Shown here one piece after another: positions 61,440-64,000 of a stretch of DNA of 64,000 nt. The stretch covers positions 2,170,001-2,234,000 of the forward strand of contig NZ_CP060010.1 in assembly GCF_017798205.1 (NCBI RefSeq), written 5' to 3'. Below the pieces are notes generated by a model that saw nothing but the letters and a program-made list of their open reading frames with translations, was not told where the DNA came from and made no database searches. Made by a program: the position numbers and the translations under genes. Position 1 is the stretch's first letter. Each line of letters starts with the position of its first letter. Origin of the DNA: Cognatishimia activa (GTDB lineage: Bacteria; Pseudomonadota; Alphaproteobacteria; Rhodobacterales; Rhodobacteraceae).

Positions 61440-62762
61440 ATGGCCGACCCCAAGAAGCTCTTTATCAAGACCTATGGCTGTCAGATGAATGTCTATGACA
61501 GCGAACGCATGGCCGAGGCTATGGGGGGCGCTGGTTATGTGACCACGGAAACGCCGGATGACGCGGATATGATCCTGCTGAACACCTGCCACATTCGCGA
61601 GAAGGCGGCCGAGAAGGTCTATTCCGAGTTGGGCCGTTTTAAAGGGCTTAAGGCCGAGAAGCCTGACCTAAAAATTGGCGTCGCAGGCTGTGTCGCGCAG
61701 GCCGAGGGCGAAGAGATCATGCGCCGCCAGCCTTTGGTTGATCTGGTCGTGGGGCCTCAGGCCTATCACCGTCTGCCAGAGATGGAAGAGAAGGCGCGTG
61801 GCGGGGCAAAGGCCTTGGATACGGATTTCCCCGAAGAGGATAAATTCGAGAAACTGAAAGGTCGCGGCAAAGCCAAACGGGCACCTGCTGCGTTCTTAAC
61901 CGTGCAGGAAGGCTGCGATAAATTCTGTGCTTTTTGTGTGGTGCCCTACACACGCGGTGCGGAAGTCAGTCGTCCGGCAGAACGCGTCCTGAACGAAGCG
62001 CGCGATCTTGTGGAACGCGGCGTGCGCGAGATCACCCTCTTAGGCCAGAACGTAAACGCCTATCATGGTGACGGCCCAAAAGGAGGCACATGGTCTCTGG
62101 CCGATCTGATCTGGGAACTTGACAAGGTCGACGGGTTAGAACGCATCCGCTTTACCACCAGCCACCCCAATGACATGCAGGACGATCTGATCGCCGCTCA
62201 TGGTGAATGCAGCAAGCTGATGCCGTATCTGCACCTGCCGGTGCAATCGGGCAGTGACAAGATCCTCAAGCGCATGAACCGCAGCCATACCGCCGAAAGT
62301 TACCTGCGCTTGATCGAGCGCATCCGCGCGGCGCGTCCAGATATCCTGATCTCGGGTGATTTCATTGTTGGCTTCCCAGAAGAGACCGAAGAAGATTTTC
62401 AAGACACCATGGCCCTGATCGAAGAGGTCAAATACGGTCAGGCGTTTTCCTTTAAATATTCCACGCGCCCCGGCACGCCTGCAGCGGAACGTCCGCTGGT
62501 AGATGACGCAGAGGCCTCGGATCGCCTCTACCGCCTCCAAGCCCTGATCACCAAGCAGCAGCAAGAGATCCAGCAGTCCATGGTGGGCCGCGAGGTCTCT
62601 GTGATGTTTGAACGCAAAGGGCGGCTTGAGGGGCAGATGGTCGGCAAGTCCGAATATCTGCACGCGGTCCATGTGGCAAATGCGGATGTGAATGTCGGCG
62701 ATATCCGCGCTGTGAGAATCGTTGAAAGCAGCGCAAATTCGCTGGGTGGCGTTCTCGTTTAA
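61440..62762 (+). CDS. miaB: tRNA-2-methylthio-N6-isopentenyladenosine synthase MiaB
   Basis: 440 residues. Radical-SAM enzyme that adds a methylthio group to i6A37 of tRNAs. N-terminal cluster cysteines in [26 protein letters not shown] and [10 protein letters not shown]; radical SAM CxxxCxxC in [17 protein letters not shown]; a C-terminal TRAM domain ([20 protein letters not shown]). All six cysteines are present. A short bulged hairpin (AAGGTAAC/GTTAACCTT) follows the stop at about 62762-62783. Confidence 0.96.
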   Translation: MADPKKLFIKTYGCQMNVYDSERMAEAMGGAGYVTTETPDDADMILLNTCHIREKAAEKVYSELGRFKGLKAEKPDLKIGVAGCVAQAEGEEIMRRQPLVDLVVGPQAYHRLPEMEEKARGGAKALDTDFPEEDKFEKLKGRGKAKRAPAAFLTVQEGCDKFCAFCVVPYTRGAEVSRPAERVLNEARDLVERGVREITLLGQNVNAYHGDGPKGGTWSLADLIWELDKVDGLERIRFTTSHPNDMQDDLIAAHGECSKLMPYLHLPVQSGSDKILKRMNRSHTAESYLRLIERIRAARPDILISGDFIVGFPEETEEDFQDTMALIEEVKYGQAFSFKYSTRPGTPAAERPLVDDAEASDRLYRLQALITKQQQEIQQSMVGREVSVMFERKGRLEGQMVGKSEYLHAVHVANADVNVGDIRAVRIVESSANSLGGVLV

Positions 62763-62955
62763 GGTAACAAAAGTTAACCTTTCAGCCCGTTCCCTATATT
62801 TTCTTGGCGCTGCGCGGGTTTCTATGGTCGCCCACAATATCTTGTGGATTTCCCTTCACATGATCGGAAAATTTGCTACAGTACTGTCATGAATGATGTC
62901 GGCTCTTCCCTTGGCTGCTGCGGCCCGGGTGGCGCGCGACAGTGAGGGTAGTATC

Positions 62956-63531
62956 GTGGCAGATCATTTTAAAACCGGCCTGCGCCGTGCATTGGGGAGC
63001 ATCGCAATTGCTGCGATCACATGCACCAGCGTTGCGACCACTGCGGTCGCGCAAGGCACCAAAACCATCCGAGGCGCGGAATATAAACCTACCATCTGGG
63101 TCGACCCGGATGGCTGTCAGCATTGGGTGATGGACGACGGCGCAGAGGGCTATATGACCCCGAATGTGAACCGTCATGGCATTCCAGTGTGCGACCATTC
63201 CAAACTTTGCGGCATGATGAATGCGGATCAGTTCTTTGCCTCTGGCAGCTATCGGATCACCAGCCAGGGCCGCGCGCGCCTTGCGCAGTTCTTTCAGCAG
63301 AACGGCTCGGACGCCTATATCATCATCGGCCATACCGACAGCCGGGGCTCTGACGAAAGCAATATGAAGCTTTCCTTCAACCGCGCCGCGACCGTCGCGA
63401 ATGTCGGCACCAGTGCTGGCGCGAATATCGTCGACGTGCGGGGCTATGGCGAGCGAATGCCGCGGGCCTCGAACAAAACATCCGTCGGCCGCGCGGAAAA
63501 CCGCCGCGTCGAAATCATGTGTCTGAATTAA
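62956..63531 (+). CDS. OmpA-like periplasmic protein with an N-terminal cysteine module
   Basis: 191 residues from GTG 62956, chosen because GAGGG lies 8 bases upstream; an in-frame ATG at 62893 would add 21 residues. Signal peptide to about residue 32 (AVA-QG). Residues 47-79 form a module beginning IWVDPDGCQHW and ending PVC. A C-terminal OmpA/Pal-type peptidoglycan-binding domain follows (IIIGHTDSRGSDESNMKLS, NRAATVANV, YGERMP, ENRRVEIMC). The same module recurs in the lipoprotein gene 11 bases downstream. Probably periplasmic and attached to peptidoglycan; the function is unknown. Confidence 0.8.
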   Translation: MADHFKTGLRRALGSIAIAAITCTSVATTAVAQGTKTIRGAEYKPTIWVDPDGCQHWVMDDGAEGYMTPNVNRHGIPVCDHSKLCGMMNADQFFASGSYRITSQGRARLAQFFQQNGSDAYIIIGHTDSRGSDESNMKLSFNRAATVANVGTSAGANIVDVRGYGERMPRASNKTSVGRAENRRVEIMCLN

Positions 63532-63542
63532 GGGGAGCGACG

Positions 63543-63860
63543 ATGAAACTGAAATCAACAGCACTCGCTCTCCTGGCGGCAACGGCGGTCTCGGGCTGTG
63601 TCGAGTCCTTTGAGGGCGGCAAGAACATTGCCGATAAGACCATCGATCAGGGGTTTGACGACAAGCACCTTAGCCAATTGGTGGCCGGTATTTGGGTCGA
63701 TCCAAACGGCTGTGACCACTGGATTATTGACGACGGTCTCGAGGGATACCTCAGCCAGCGGCTGGATCGCTATGGCAAGCCGGTCTGTTCTGGCATCGCA
63801 CCGCCCAATACGGCAACCGGCCCCTACAAAGAAGGGTCCAAGTACTACGACAAACTATGA
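63543..63860 (+). CDS. Small lipoprotein sharing the cysteine module
   Basis: 105 residues. MKLKSTALALLAATAVSGC is a lipoprotein signal with lipid on Cys19. After a short helical part, residues 50-82 carry the module IWVDPNGCDHW...DDGLEGY...PVC; 20 of 33 positions equal those in the preceding OmpA-like protein. The remaining C terminus is short and uncharacterised. An in-frame ATG at 63519 lies within the 3' end of the previous gene and is less likely. Same operon, closed by the terminator below. I do not recognise the module. Confidence 0.78.
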   Translation: MKLKSTALALLAATAVSGCVESFEGGKNIADKTIDQGFDDKHLSQLVAGIWVDPNGCDHWIIDDGLEGYLSQRLDRYGKPVCSGIAPPNTATGPYKEGSKYYDKL

Positions 63861-63890
63861 TCGGGTCCCAGATCACAGATCATCATCCAA

Positions 63891-63923
63891 AAGACCGCGC
63901 GCATCCGCTCGCGGTCTTTTTTT
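63891..63923 (+). terminator. Rho-independent terminator after the lipoprotein gene
   Basis: AAGACCGCG-(10)-CGCGGTCTT, a 9-bp perfect stem followed by seven T residues in all. It ends the two-gene OmpA-like/lipoprotein unit. Confidence 0.9.
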
Positions 63924-64000
63924 GTAACTCTGGCGTGAATTTTGCCGCCAACTGCTTGCAGGTCTTTTGGAAAATTTGCAGGCTAAGACTCAGAGCCATT

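Noticed and set aside
1-64000. tRNA, rRNA, CRISPR arrays, insertion sequences, replication origins
   Set aside because: None found by eye; the gaps between genes are under 300 bases and show no cloverleaf, regular repeat array or transposase.

Overview
The window is a gene-dense chromosomal segment of an alphaproteobacterium, most likely of the Rhodobacteraceae (Roseobacter-type). The pointers are pyruvate carboxylase sequence, a DUF484-xerC pair, an Irr-type Fur protein beside fabA-fabB-fabI, the ruvCAB / ybgC-tolQRAB-pal-cpoB-tilS-ftsH arrangement, a DUF1127 protein, GAAC-N7-GAAC LexA boxes and GC-rich codon use. I cannot name the genus. I see no rRNA, tRNA, CRISPR array, insertion sequence or prophage.

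Layout. 1-5.6 kb: 5' part of pyruvate carboxylase (minus), a membrane GAF-GGDEF diguanylate cyclase (minus) and pcrA/uvrD (plus) behind a perfect LexA box. 5.6-18.8 kb: one minus-strand nitrate assimilation island, nasT-nasS-leader-nrtA-nrtB-nrtCD-globin-nirB-nirD-nasA-cysG-like. NasS senses nitrate and holds NasT; free NasT should bind two hexaloop hairpins in the 257-base nrtA leader and prevent termination. A TGCAC-N7-GTGCA dyad at the head of the leader looks like an NtrC site. 19-23.8 kb: xerC-DUF484 and talC (minus), priA (plus), with two copies of a Rhodobacteraceae-type intergenic element. 23.9-27.9 kb: MFS and MATE transporters, prmA and a small membrane protein. 27.9-40.1 kb: a DUF1127 protein, then ruvCAB, a conserved unknown, ybgC-tolQRAB-pal-cpoB, tilS and ftsH, closed by a strong terminator.

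40.4-43.4 kb: one-carbon genes fhs and folD with a chorismate mutase between them. 43.4-47.5 kb (minus): a PaaI-like thioesterase, pdeM and the Lhr-like helicase of the ligase-associated DNA damage set (without its ligase and nuclease), and a BigR/SqrR-like ArsR repressor with the two persulfide-sensing cysteine positions. 47.5-55.8 kb (minus): an enolase-superfamily sugar-acid dehydratase and zinc alcohol dehydrogenase behind a 29-base dyad, a TetA-like MFS pump, then a tightly packed operon of haloacid dehalogenase, alpha/beta hydrolase, PLP dehydratase, EEP phosphatase and PcaD-like lactonase. 55.9-61.3 kb: FKBP isomerase (plus), fabA-fabB-fabI (minus), irr (plus, with a clear sigma70 promoter), and a methyltransferase-glycosyltransferase pair. 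61.4-64 kb: miaB, then an OmpA-like periplasmic protein and a small lipoprotein that share a 33-residue cysteine-containing module I do not recognise.

Most genes are housekeeping. The most rewarding points are the NasT/ANTAR leader, the truncated siroheme synthase, the orphan persulfide-type ArsR repressor, the dyads before the alcohol dehydrogenase and irr, and the shared module at the right edge.
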